From positions 39,936 through 103,935 of the forward strand of contig JAKUCV010002002.1 of the NCBI GenBank assembly GCA_028386065.3: a stretch of 64,000 nucleotides of DNA. The letters run 5' to 3'. The notes under the pieces were generated by a model. That model saw only the letters and a program-made list of their open reading frames with translations, was not told the DNA's origin and searched no databases. The position numbers and the translations under genes are program-made. The number at the start of each line of letters is the position of its first letter. Position 1 is the stretch's first letter. Shown one piece after another: positions 22,601 to 33,895 of the stretch. This stretch comes from Turnera subulata. Lineage: Eukaryota; Streptophyta; Magnoliopsida; Malpighiales; Passifloraceae.

Positions 22601-25600
22601 AGATCAGAACTCTAAATCAACACAGGGAAATAGTTACCTCATATACTGGACAAGAATATGAGCAGGCTAGGCTTTATGCTTACAACTTAGCCAAATTTGT
22701 CAGAAACGAAATGTCTGGGGGAATGGGTCCCTTCAGCCCACTTGCATGCATTTCTCTTCAAAATCACATTTAAACATAATCATTACATGTATATATTATA
22801 TATATGTATCACTAAAGTTGTCGAAATTGGTCAACGGGATCTTACAATCTGTTGAGGTTTCTCCAACTCTGTATGAAGTTAGGAATGCTTCCATTCAACT
22901 TGTTATCATTTATCCTACTGCATCTCACAATGGAACGATTCATTTGTTAGAACTGCGTAAATGACAAAACTGAAAGAGAATGAGAATCGTTAAGAAAGCA
23001 TACAAATCTGTCAGATTTATTAACCCAGCAAAAGATGGTGGCAAGTTTCCCGTCAACTGATTGGAAGATAGCATCCTAAAACAAAACATTATGCAGAAAG
23101 CTGTTAGAACTCAGAGCAGTAATCTTAACCCTTAGACAACACGGAACAGAGTATGAAAAGGGAAAGATAAAGAACAAGAAACAGGGAGGAAATGAGAAGC
23201 TGTACAATGTCTGCAGGTTGATTAACTTTCCAAGGTCAGAAGGAATGCTGCCAGAAAATTGGTTTGCCTCGAGGTTCCTGAATGAAGAGAAAGTACAAGA
23301 GCAATGAACAATGTAAAGTTCCTGAGATTACCAAGTGGACCCAGCAGAAACACAATAATGGACCTTTCCACAATTATCTATCCCAGAACAGGAAGCACAG
23401 AAAGTTCCTCCAACCTAATTACATACATTGCTATTTAATGATGTTGGGATCATAGCAAAGCTCTCGATGGGCAACCAAAAAGAAAACGATGTTGGGATCA
23501 TACACAGGTATAAAAAAAGGCAAGACACAAAAATTTATCTGCTAGATAGAAACGGAAGTTATAAACATACAGGTACGAGAGCGTGGTGATATTTCCCAAT
23601 TCCTTTGGAATCTTCCCTGATAAACGGTTCGCAAGAACAGAGCTGCAGGAATTGTGTTAATAGTTAATGTATGGACTGAATATTGGTTTTCCCTATTTTA
23701 ATGCAAGAGCGAACAAGAGCTTACATTGAAGTCAACTGCATTGAAGCCCATTCATGCGGTATGGTACCGTTGAGGTAATTGTAAGCAAAATCACTACAAT
23801 AGAAAGAAAATTTAATAAAAAAAGAAAGATGTATTTCTTTCTCAAATCTAACATCTCAGCAAGCGATATTACTAGGAAAGATAATACTGAAGCAAGAAGA
23901 CCTTACATCTCTCTCAGGTAAGGAAGCTTAACTAGTTGAGGCGGGAGAACTCCAGGAAGATTATAACCTTTAAGCGTTCTGAAGCATATAGAGAGTTAGT
24001 TCTTGGCATCACAAACAGGAGAAATTCAAAACTATTAACCATAAAGAAAGAAAATATAATTTTTTTCTTCAGAAACAGCATTCAACTTCAAGCATACGTT
24101 CATTCATCAATCGATTTGTTCTAGTACAATGTAGACCTTCTTGTATATATTGATTCAATTCTATAAGAAGAAGAAGAAATAAAAAAAAAAGGTATTAATG
24201 AAGATCAAAGTCTAACCAGGAGGACCATCAACAGCCCCCAGAAAATAAAACATCAAGAAGCATTTTTGTGAAGCACTCTGCATCAATAAAATATAGCCTT
24301 TGCTGGGAATACAATGATTCAATCTACCTCTATATACTTTAAGTGTGAATGGTTTACATTGGACAAGCAGAGGAGTGGTCATTTATTTACAAAGAAATGT
24401 AAGCAATCCACGTAGCAGATATCAAAGTATCCATCTTTTTTAAGTGAGATTTAGATTAACTGTGATATATAATGATATAAGCAATACCGCGTAAGTTTTA
24501 CTTTCCAATAAGCATTCAACCAACAGTTGATGCTTTCAAACTCTGGGTTTGGCATACTCAATTAATAGACTCAGGCATAAAATAATTATCTGAAATTAGA
24601 ACGACCCTAGAATTCAAAGACATAAAATCATAATAGTGAGAGATCCAAAATAAAACTTTTCAAAGTCAAGAAGAGGAAACCATACATGATTGTGACATGA
24701 CAATTAGTAGTGTTTGCATCAATGCATTCACATTTTATATCATGCTCTGCATTCTTCGGTGCAACTGGTGTTACTCCAACCATTTCAACTTCACAAGAAT
24801 CAGCATTAAACTCCCAGTATGTTGAGCCCATTGTCTTTGCAATTTCCTCAAGAGCAACAACTAAATATCACCCACATACAAAACCATATCATACAAAGAA
24901 GTAAAAGGGATAATCAAGAAAAGTAACTACTACATGAGGATTCTAATTCTACATTGTAAGGCCATAACAAAACGTTCCAAAATGATGAGTTCCAGGAGTT
25001 ACAACAGTGTCATCTGGCGGCTTGAAAAGATAAATGAGGTTCATTTTCCAAGCTTCCCCTTTGCCTAAGATTTACTTGTGCATATGTCGGCAGAATAAAT
25101 TGACAGTAACAATTGAGCACCCTGGAATTCTTGATGTGCTAGTATATTTTCATATCGAGGACCCAGTATTTCCAAATCCTACCGTGTAATTGCTAGACAA
25201 CAAACCACAACAACTAGATGAACCAGTCAATACCCAACAGACGACCACCATGCAAGACATGCCCGAAATGTTGCCTCAAGAATTTCTTTAGTCAAAACGC
25301 TTAAGGAAGAAGAAAAAAGGGGTAGAAGAACAGATATTTGTTTCCTCCCTATTCATTCAGAGAAAATTTTTCTCTGGAAGATTCAAGATCTTCAGTTCTG
25401 TACATTTCCAGGTTTATTTTGCAGAATTGAGGTTTAGATTTGTTGGAAAGTTATGATCACCTGATTCTTCAAGCATAAACCAACCAATTTAAATGACTGA
25501 ACTGATTCTAGTTCAAAGAACATAACTTCACTTCATGATACTGAAACCAAACCAATAACCATACATCAAAATTCAAAATTTCCTTCATTTTCCAACACTT

Positions 25601-25929
25601 TCTCAGCAACCAAACAGAGAGAACTCCGCCACAAAATCCCAACACCCAAAATTCAAAAAAGAAAAATTCACTTTCGCTCCGCTGGAGCCCACTAAATCCC
25701 AGATAACACCCAAGCTAAGTCCAAAACTCCAAAGTCTACCACGTTAACCCGCATTCTCTAAGTAACTAAACATAGTACACTAAAATTTACAAAAAAGGAA
25801 ACACCCGAGAGAGAAAAAGATTTCATACTTACCTTCTTCTTGAACCAGCTTTGCCTCGGAAAACCTCAGAAACCTGAAGCAGCAACTCAGAGCAAGAATC
25901 AAGAAAACAAAGAGCTTCCCAGAAAACAT
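16687..25929 (-). CDS. LRR-malectin receptor-like serine/threonine kinase (LRR-RLK subfamily VIII-2 type), 24 exons, 1015 aa
   Basis: Plasma-membrane receptor kinase, complete by my reconstruction. Exons: 25833-25929, 24686-24860, 23907-23978, 23725-23793, 23571-23642, 23206-23277, 23004-23075, 22846-22914, 22684-22755, 22508-22579, 22278-22349, 21963-22031, 21701-21766, 21497-21559, 21366-21413, 21196-21239, 20133-20521, 19863-20061, 19047-19202, 18184-18302, 17870-18080, 17502-17739, 17218-17368, 16687-17067. The frame stays open across every junction (3048 nt). Order: signal peptide (1-26), LRRs encoded by 66-72-nt exons (about 91-370), malectin-like domain (about 402-595), transmembrane helix (613-635), kinase with GEGGFG (680-685), Lys701, HRD (797-799) and DFG (817-819). 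All catalytic residues are present. Intron 18 starts with GC, not GT. The family includes LIK1/At1g53430-like receptors; ligand unknown. Confidence 0.9.
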
Positions 25930-26179
25930 TATCAAGAACTGAAATTTGCAGTGAACTTTTGGTATTCTAAGCAAGTGAGGAGCCAAAGAAAATATCTGCA
26001 GTTCAAATGAGAAGGGAAAGTGGGGTACACTAAACCCGCTAAAAGGGAAACAGCTGGTGGGTTTTGCAGAGTTGATGGGTGGTAGTAGTTTTGGACGCAA
26101 GTTAAGAATAGATCAGGACACGCAGTTGACAAATCCAAAAAACTTAAAAACAATTGTGAGTATAGAGAGACACTTGGTA

Positions 26180-28200
26180 CTACATTATTTTTTTTTTATT
26201 TATTCTTATATGTGAGGAAGCGCATGTACGTAGAGTAACTATACTACGACGACGACGACATGTAAATTTTTGTCTTGTTTTATTGAGACTGGAAGGGTAT
26301 GTTCCTGTCGATTTTCCAAGACTTGATCTTCTCCTCTCTCCTCTTTAAGTTAATGTCCAATCTTTTAGATATACTTTCCAATCAAGAATTGGTCAGTTCT
26401 GAACTTTCTGATGATGAACAATCTATGAAATATTGTTGATGAATTGAAAAATCTATGGAATATCTTTTCGTGTGAAATGTAGGGTCTCGGGTTTTACATT
26501 CGTCACAATTATATGTCTAGATATTTCTTTATCCTAATTATGTACTTGGAATCTTATTAATGTTGTCCGGATCACGTATCTTTGACAACTAGAATGCTAA
26601 TGTGGCACATCGAACATTTGACATGTGTTCAGTCTGCTTAGTGCCACATTCATAACATAGGTGTGGAGGCACATAATCAGAATGTATTTAAGATTGCAAA
26701 TACATAATCCAGACAAAAAAAATTTGAAGTATACAGAATGATATGCAAAATTCATTTTCAGTAAATGTGCAAAACTCCTAAAATGGCCCTTCTGTGTTAT
26801 TCGTTTACTGGATTTGGCTCTTATATTTGAAAATAAATTAAATGCATACATGAATTATAAAAATCAGATAATCTAGTCCAATATCAGAATTGTTTTTTTA
26901 GTTAAATTCAATCAAAATTAATGCTAAATGGATTATATAGGTACAAATAACTACATGTTTTTTTTTTCATCAAACCAAAAAAGAAAAAGTTATGGAACGC
27001 CATCTCTTCTTTCAAGTCTATATTTTGATCTATATATTTGATGGAAAAAGAAAACAGAAAGTTCTTCGATATATCGTCATTGTCTAACGAAGTTTCTTTC
27101 TTTTTTCTCTTACTCTCCTTTTTCTTTCCTTTTCTCCCTTTTTGCTCATCGGCAAACGTAAGGAAATACGCAAGTTATGTGAATTTCTCATTTGTTGTGC
27201 GCATCATTCAAATTTCAAGCTTTTGGTGATGACACGAGAAAAACATTTTACCACAGAGAGAGTAATTAATTTTTCAGTGAAGGCAAGACACATTATTAAA
27301 ACCAGATAGTAGTAAATTCAAAAGAAAATTCTGCCTAATCCCATTTCTAAACAGACGGCGCCGACACTTGGAGAAACAAATGACGATAAGCAAAAAGCCA
27401 AGCATGATTGAGGTGTGATGTAAAGTGAATTCTGGTATTGATTTGCAAGTGGGCTAAAGCTAAGATAGAGAGCTATTATGCTTCTTCATTCATTGTAGTA
27501 CTGTTAACCACAAAGAAGATTCTTCTTTCTTTCCTTTTAAGATAACTTATTGGGACAAGAAATGGAGGAGGTTGACATGGACTTCAGTATTGCTTGATGT
27601 CCTGTTTGAGTCCAAAAAAAAGACGAGGAGGAAGCTGTCTAGTGTCTCCAGACTCGGACAAAACAGGGGATGGAGAAGGGAGTTGGCATGAAGCCATAAC
27701 TTAAGAAGTGGGCCGGGGGTCCTCTGAATCTTATTACCGCTTCTTCCTGCAATCAATGTCATGTGAAGCATCTTGTAAATGCCGAGAGGTTGACTTCTTG
27801 CATTGTAATTCGCTTCAAGTGGAAGGAATGGATCACTAGTCTTTTTTTTTTTTTTTTGGGTTAAAGAAGGACTGTACAACATCTATCCAAGTCATAACCT
27901 TCGAATATCCAAGTCATAATTTGGCTTCATGTGAAATTAGAACTTACATTTTGCTATTTTTCTTTTGGACTCGTCCTCATTGGCATTAAAAAACACCAAT
28001 TCTTTTTTATGTTTCTTTGAAGATGAAAACACAACAAATCCTTTACTCGCAATCAATATCCACCAGAAAAAAAGATTCCTAAAAAAAAACAATATCCACC
28101 AAAAAAAAAAAGTAAAGAACCATTTTAGTTATTGTGTTAATTTTATGGTGCATGAATAATGGGAAGAAAAAAAAAAAAAAAAGAGGAAATCCAAGAAAAA
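26180..28200. other. Intergenic region between receptor kinase and seipin
   Basis: About 2 kb of AT-rich DNA shared as upstream sequence by two divergent genes. I see no coding region with a recognisable domain, no RNA gene and no complete transposon. Homopolymer runs (about 26188, 26958, 27842, 28167) are the only notable structures. Confidence 0.5.
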
Positions 28201-28211
28201 AGCGAGCAAGT

Positions 28212-28220
28212 TCCACGTGG
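28212..28220 (+). promoter_or_regulatory. G-box/ABRE-like element upstream of seipin
   Basis: CCACGTGGC lies about 155 bp before the seipin start codon. It is a perfect G-box core with ABRE-type flanks, the classic binding site of plant bZIP and bHLH factors. Function is inferred from motif and position only. Confidence 0.45.
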
Positions 28221-28328
28221 CGCCCGTGCCCTTAAACACGCAATGATTAAGACTCTCTGCTGCAAAAAAAATTTGCAAAAAATTGTTACCCCCAATTACA
28301 TCAATGCAACAAACAAACAAACAAACAA

Positions 28329-28342
28329 AAACCCTAACCCTA
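28329..28342 (+). promoter_or_regulatory. Telo-box in the seipin 5' leader
   Basis: AACCCTAACCCTAA, two telomere-type repeats, lies about 35 bp before the ATG and follows a CAAA repeat. In plants, telo-boxes near transcription starts are associated with genes active in dividing cells and with Polycomb recruitment. The role here is inference. Confidence 0.5.
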
Positions 28343-28374
28343 ATTTCGCCTTTAAATTTCTATTAAACTTTGAA

Positions 28375-31039
28375 ATGGATCCACCCGATCAGCACCATGA
28401 CGGCGACGATGGTTTCCTCGACGCCCCAGACGACTTCCCCTTCCATGATTGCAAGGATTCCGACGAATCTGTCCCGTCCACGTCGGCGTCCGCCCTCACC
28501 GAACCGTCGCCGGGGGTTGCTTCTCCGGCCTCCACTCTTCGCCGCCGATCGAAAGCGTCTGGTTCCAGACCCGAAGAATCGCTTCAGGATGCCTCATCAA
28601 CCGAGACCACATTTCATGACCCGGAGAAGAGAGACGGAGGGAAAATGTACAAACTTGACCGCGATTTGAAGGAAAAGGAGAAGATTGTGGAGGTGAACGA
28701 GTTGACCAGCCCGAGTCAGGACCTAGGGGAGGGCGTCGAGGGTGATGAGGATGAGAAGAAGAAGAAGAAGGAGGAGGAGGTGGAGGAGGAGGAGGAGTCA
28801 ACGGTGACTAACGCGAAAGATGAGGATGAGAAGAAGAAGAAGAAGAAGAAGAAGAAGAAGGAGGTGGAGGTGGAGGTGGAGGAGTCGACGGTAACTAACG
28901 CGAAAGATGACCGAGTTGGTGACACGGTCGAGTCGACCTGGCCGAGTCAGGGCAGAGAGGCGCGTGGCTTGGGTGATGTAAATGAGGAGAAGAAGGAGGA
29001 GGAGGCGACCGTGACTTCTGCAAATAACGAACTTGTTAGTAAACCGGTGCACCCGGTGGATGAGCTCGGTGATTCAGGTTCTCTTAATTTGCTGGTGTTT
29101 TTTGCGGGATTGGTGATTAAGGCGATAGGGTTCCAATTTAGTTTATTCATTTCTTTTTTCACGTTTCCTTTATGGGTTTTGTATTATTGTTATATACTAG
29201 TTGTTGATCCTTGTCGAGCTATTAGGCGTAGCAGACGATTTCTAATGCGAAAGTTGGTTTCTTTGTGGAAATTCATTGGTGCTTGTTGTAGTGCGTTGCT
29301 GGGTGATTGGTTAGTGGAGCAGAAAACTGTGTGGGAGCTCTTGTTGCGGTTTGGGTGGGGTTTATTCTGGTCTATTTATGTTGGTATCGTTTTGTGCGGA
29401 TTATTGGTGGTCGCGGCTATGGCTAGCGTGTTTCTTATGAGGTTCTTGGTGGAAGAGCCGATGCAGTTAACGGAGGATTTGAATTTTGATTATACTAAGC
29501 CTAGTCCCGTTGCATTTGTGCCCATAATCTCTTGTGATAGCGTGGTTTGTGGTGCAAATTGTGAACGCGGGGTTGTAAATGCAATGAACTCGGGGCTTCG
29601 AGGTATACCGCGTGATCACAAGTTACAAGTTAGGGTTTTATTGACACTGCCGGAGTCGGAGTACAATAGAAACCTTGGGATTTTTCAGGTATCGCTTTGA
29701 TTCATAAGACAATGAATTTGCAGCATGTTTTGTATTTTTTGTTGTTTGAAATCTTCAATTGACTATTGATTAGGCTCTGTAACTATATTGCTCTGTATTT
29801 TGTCAGCCTATTGCACAAGTAGTTAGAATCAAATGTCAGCTTGACTGAGTTGGTTGAATTGCATCATTTAGCTAGTGCTAGTGTTTGGTAAATTAGCATG
29901 GCATTAATATTTATTCTGTATTAATTTTTGAAGGCCAAACTTGCTCCTGTCAGAGTAAGGAAAATATATTTTCGTTTACATTGAGGGGGGGGGCATTTCA
30001 TAGTAGCCCTTATACTCCAATTGGACTACATTTCTCTTTAATTAAGAAACTCTGATCCTAGATGCAAGGGCTTTATGCCTTGTGCTTCTGTGTCTTCGAC
30101 CCTAACATTGCTCTAAGCCCTCTGTTTGTAAATTTTGTCTTCATCTGGTTATCTGCATGAGCATTTCTGATGAAAACACTACGCCTAGTCTTCGGACTAG
30201 TTATCTTCTTCAGTCAATTAAATTTGTTCCAGTTTCAGTGTATTTCGCATATGGTAAAAACATGCATTTCAGGATTGAATGGGACCCTGACTGAGATGTA
30301 GCTACCTCATGGAACTTGAGAGATTGAGATTTGTCTGGAGCAGTGTCACATAACGTTTTACATGTTCAAAACTTATACTCACTTCCTCATATTCTCTTGT
30401 AACTTGATTGCTTTTGTTAATCATTTAAACAATGACAGCAACTGTAATGCTTTTAATTGGTTGCTAGTTCCTGATATTTATTTGCTATAGATCTTCCTAT
30501 CGTGATTTTCTTCGTAGTATCCGCATGTAGATATTGTTGTGTAATATGTAACTTGCCTTTTTTTGAAGGTCCGGGTGGACTTCTTTTCAGCTGATGGTAA
30601 AATTATCGCAAGCAAAAGCCAGCCATCAATGTTAAAATTCAAAAGCGATCCTATCCGTCTTCTATGGACTGTACTTGAGATTGTGCCTCTTCTTGCTGGC
30701 TACGCATCAGAATCTCAGAATTTGGAGTTGAAGATAAGAGGGTTTGCTGAGGGAGACATCTCTACTTCCTGCTTAAAAGTGACGATTGAACAAAGAGCGG
30801 AATTTAAACCTGGAGCCGGTATCCCTGAAATATACGATGCAGCACTTGTACTCGAATCTGAGCTGCCTTTTCTCAAAAGGATTATATGGTCTTGGAAGAA
30901 AACACTGTTTATATGGATCACCATTACGGTATTTGTGACAGAGTTGGTGTTCGCCCTAATCTGCTGTAGGCCTTTAATTATGCCCAAAGTAAGGCTGAGG
31001 GATGGCTCTTCTATCAGCCCTGTCCCAGAACGAAGATAA
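28375..31039 (+). CDS. Seipin (plant SEIPIN2/3-like), 2 exons, 594 aa
   Basis: Seipins form rings in the ER membrane at lipid-droplet contact sites and shape droplet formation. Exons 28375-29688 and 30569-31039 join in frame (phase 0, CAG|GTC). The start chosen (MDPPDQHH) follows a telo-box leader; an upstream in-frame ATG at 28159 would add only low-complexity residues. The N-terminal ~230 residues are acidic and disordered, with three degenerate repeats made of an E/K run followed by TVTNA or TVTSA (about 123-215). A hydrophobic hairpin region (about 235-277), a transmembrane helix (about 321-359), the lumenal seipin domain (to about 540) and a C-terminal helix (about 547-575) follow. The long N-terminal extension fits plant SEIPIN2/3 rather than SEIPIN1. 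At 594 aa it is longer than Arabidopsis relatives (about 510-530), mainly because of the repeats. Confidence 0.9.
28741..28911 (+). repeat. Coding trinucleotide repeat tract in seipin
   Basis: GAG/GAA/AAG triplets run through two successive ~85-bp units, each ending in codons for ESTVTNAKD. The second unit has an expanded lysine run (ten Lys). Changes in triplet number keep the frame, so the length is probably variable between individuals. Confidence 0.8.
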
Positions 31040-31417
31040 TACGGCTACTTGTGGGGTTTTCATGCACTTGATGACCCTGACAGAAGGTCATGTCTCCCAC
31101 TGCCCACACCTATTGTAACATTAACTCTTCATCAATTCTTTGATTTTTTCAAGTCACTTGTACATTTTATACCAATCAATTGTAGAAAACGAAGTCCACT
31201 TGTTGGACAGAGTTTCACCAATTTTGCTTAAAATTCATCTTGTACACATCACTTTCATTCTTCCTAAATGAATTTGCAAGGAAGAAGAAACGATTTGTAA
31301 ATTTTTCTTGACCCACCACTCTTCTGGTTGGATATCAATTTCTTGTCAAGTGTGCTTAAGGCGGTCAGTAGCTTAACTGGACTTTCATTGTAGGGATCCA
31401 AGTAATGTCATTAAATG

Positions 31418-32322
31418 GATGAATGTTCATCGAAGGTCTAGGCGGCCACCCCAGCATCCAACTAATGGTCCCCTGGCTTCCCCATTAGCCTCCCATTCTA
31501 ACACTCTACCCAACAGATTTCAAGTTTTAAGTCGTCCTCGACCTGAGGACTTTGAGGTTATCATTTCTCCGACCCCGACTTTACCCATCCCACCGATACA
31601 GACCACACCAAATGCCTCCCTAGAAATACCACTTGTACCTTCCCCTCCTCCAACAACAACAAATAATGATGCGACCCATTCCCAGCCGGAACCTCCCCCA
31701 GCTCTACCTACACTCCAAGATTTCATAGGGGAAACGGTCCAAGAATAAGCTTTCTACCTGAATCCCAAAGCAATCCAACAAAAAAGCTCAACCCTTGAAA
31801 ATCTCGAAGCTTACATCCAAGGAAACCCCCAAAAGACGATCCCTTCAAGATGTTTCCAATACCAGCACCTACCCGTCTACCTCAGATGTTGTCCAATCTC
31901 CCATCGGACCCGTCCCCTCCCCTCTTCCTTCCCCCGAAATCTACCCCGTTGTCTCTAACAATTTCAATCATCCAGCCCCGCCCCGACCCCGTAGAAATCA
32001 GAACCACACGGCAGTAGTCCTTACAGAAGACTGCCATCGCATGATTTTCTCCCCTGGTGCATCCAGCTCCGGTGTGAATATGGACCGGCCGCCGGATACT
32101 TCTCATCCTCGCTGACCAGTCACGTCCCTGGCTGTATACATCCAGTCTTTGCTTTGTTTGTTTCAGCAGTCCATGTTGTTTCTGTTCCCTCATCATGTAT
32201 TACTTTTACTATGATTGTCATGTCTCTTGTATAAGATAGAATTCGACCTGAGCTAACGGCTTCTAACCATGTACCTAACTCACGTATATTTTTAATATAC
32301 TTCCCGGTTTAGACCAAAAAAA
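31418..32322 (+). mobile_element. Short LINE-derived insertion with poly(A) end and 17-bp target duplication
   Basis: The 17-bp word AGTAATGTCATTAAATG occurs exactly at 31401-31417 and 32323-32339, enclosing 905 bp that ends in an A-run. This is the signature of target-primed reverse transcription. The insert has two proline-rich ORF fragments in different frames (31419-31748, containing NRFQVLSRP, and 31795-32115), resembling the tail of a LINE ORF1, and a 3' end like plant L1 elements (TTAATATACTTCCCGGTTT). No reverse transcriptase is present, so it is an internally deleted, non-autonomous copy. Confidence 0.75.
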
Positions 32323-32339
32323 AGTAATGTCATTAAATG

Positions 32340-33895
32340 ATGAAGAGGAATGGTTGCACGCTTTGATTATTCGTAGGCCACTTGCAAACAAAGCCATGAT
32401 AATCAAGGAGTGAGAGATAAAAGCAAATGCATTAAATAGCTTATAAAATGACCCGTCTGGCTTCATTTGGGATATTCTTAAGTTTTTTTTTTAAGAACCA
32501 AATTCTTTTAAGAAATTAGAAAATACAGCTACTATAACAACTTGAGTTAAAACCTTAAAAATGTCGGGCTTAACAAAAGATTACATCAAGATGTCTTTCG
32601 ACCCCCAAAAAAAAAAAATAAAAGATTATATGACATGATCCTTTAAAAATGAAGCTAAAGTTTAAAAGAAAGGTTATATAACATAATTATCATCAAAAGT
32701 GAAACTAAGTTTTAAAGAACAGTTCCAGAACATAAAATTAAAACCAAAGTTCATTCTTGAAAAATAAACAACGCGAGTGTTATAAGAACTGAAACCAAAC
32801 TGTAAATTTATGCATGTGTGTTTAGGAAGAAGAAAGGTACCTTTTTCCATGATTTAAATTATCACTTATCAATCATCACGTGTAAATTTTTTAGCACAAA
32901 ATGCAGATTTACCTTAACAAAGACCTAGAAGCTTAATTCGTTGCGGACAAGTATGGTAAAACAATTGGACATGAATCATGAGTTTTTTATGACTTAAAGG
33001 TTTCCAATTCGTGAATGATCAACCTGTTTAATCAAAGTTGAATGCGTCATTCAACTCAAAAAAAAAAAAAAAGGTTGAATGAGTCATATGTGGTTAAAAA
33101 GAAAAAGGAAAAAAACAGAAGATGGGCTGAATCATGTGATTCTTTTGTCTGCTTAACATTTTTCTTCTTATCCATTTGAAGGCATGGTTACCAATGTTAC
33201 ATTTACTAATTATCACGTGTCAAGGCATATAACAGACCAAGAAAAAGGGTGCCCAGTCTTCACAGGTTACAGCTTAGTATCTCTCCAGATCATCATAAAA
33301 GCATTTGGAACACCACTGATTCAAAGATACCGTAGTATAATCGATGTGATTAAATGCACACTAGCCAGAATTGTTATGTACAAGGAATCTCCACCTACAT
33401 GGCTTGACTGAGTTTTCTAACCAAGTAATATTCATATTTCAAAAAGGGAAGAAGATACTGAAACTCTTTCTTTTCACTACTCAAATCTTGAAATAGTCTT
33501 ATCCATTTGCAGACAAGGTTACCAATATTGCCTTTACCAATTATCACATGTCATGGCATATAACAGACCAGGAAAAAAGGCGTTCACATGTTACAGCTTA
33601 GAATCTCTCCATCATCATCACAAAAGCATATTACTTAGTAGAATCGGTGTGATTAATTTGCACACTTGTTATGTAAAAGGAATCTCCACCTATATGGCTG
33701 ACTCAGTTTCCTAACCAAGTAATTTCATATTTCACAAAGGGAAGAGGATACTGAAACTCTTTTCTTTTCATTACCCAATTCTTGAAATTTTATGGTTTAC
33801 ATTATACATGGGATTCTCGCTAGTTTTAGTACAATCTACCTTCCTATGAAAAAAGCAATACTTTGAAGTTTTCATGAAAATCATCAATCTTTTTG
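32340..33895. repeat. Gene-free stretch with a ~330-bp tandem duplication
   Basis: No gene is seen. Two diverged direct copies lie at about 33164-33495 and 33496-33800, sharing GGCATATAACAGACCA, TTACAGCTTAG and GGGAAGAAGATACTGAAACTC-like blocks in the same order. They end about 100 bp from the aquaporin stop codon. There is no sign of coding or of transposon ends. 32340-33160 is plain AT-rich DNA. Confidence 0.7.

Noticed and set aside
27547..27882. 111-codon minus-strand ORF upstream of seipin
   Set aside because: It starts in a poly-A/T-derived lysine run, has no recognised domain and no transcript-like signals around it.
28328..28342. Interstitial telomere
   Set aside because: Only two CCCTAA units occur, in a 5' leader; this is a telo-box, not a telomeric tract.
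28159..28374. Upstream in-frame ATG extending seipin by 72 codons
   Set aside because: The extension is lysine-rich low complexity translated from A-runs, and it crosses the G-box and telo-box region that looks like promoter and leader.
31419..32115. Two proline-rich ORFs that might be a small gene
   Set aside because: They are enclosed by a 17-bp target duplication and a poly(A) end, so they belong to a LINE-like insertion.
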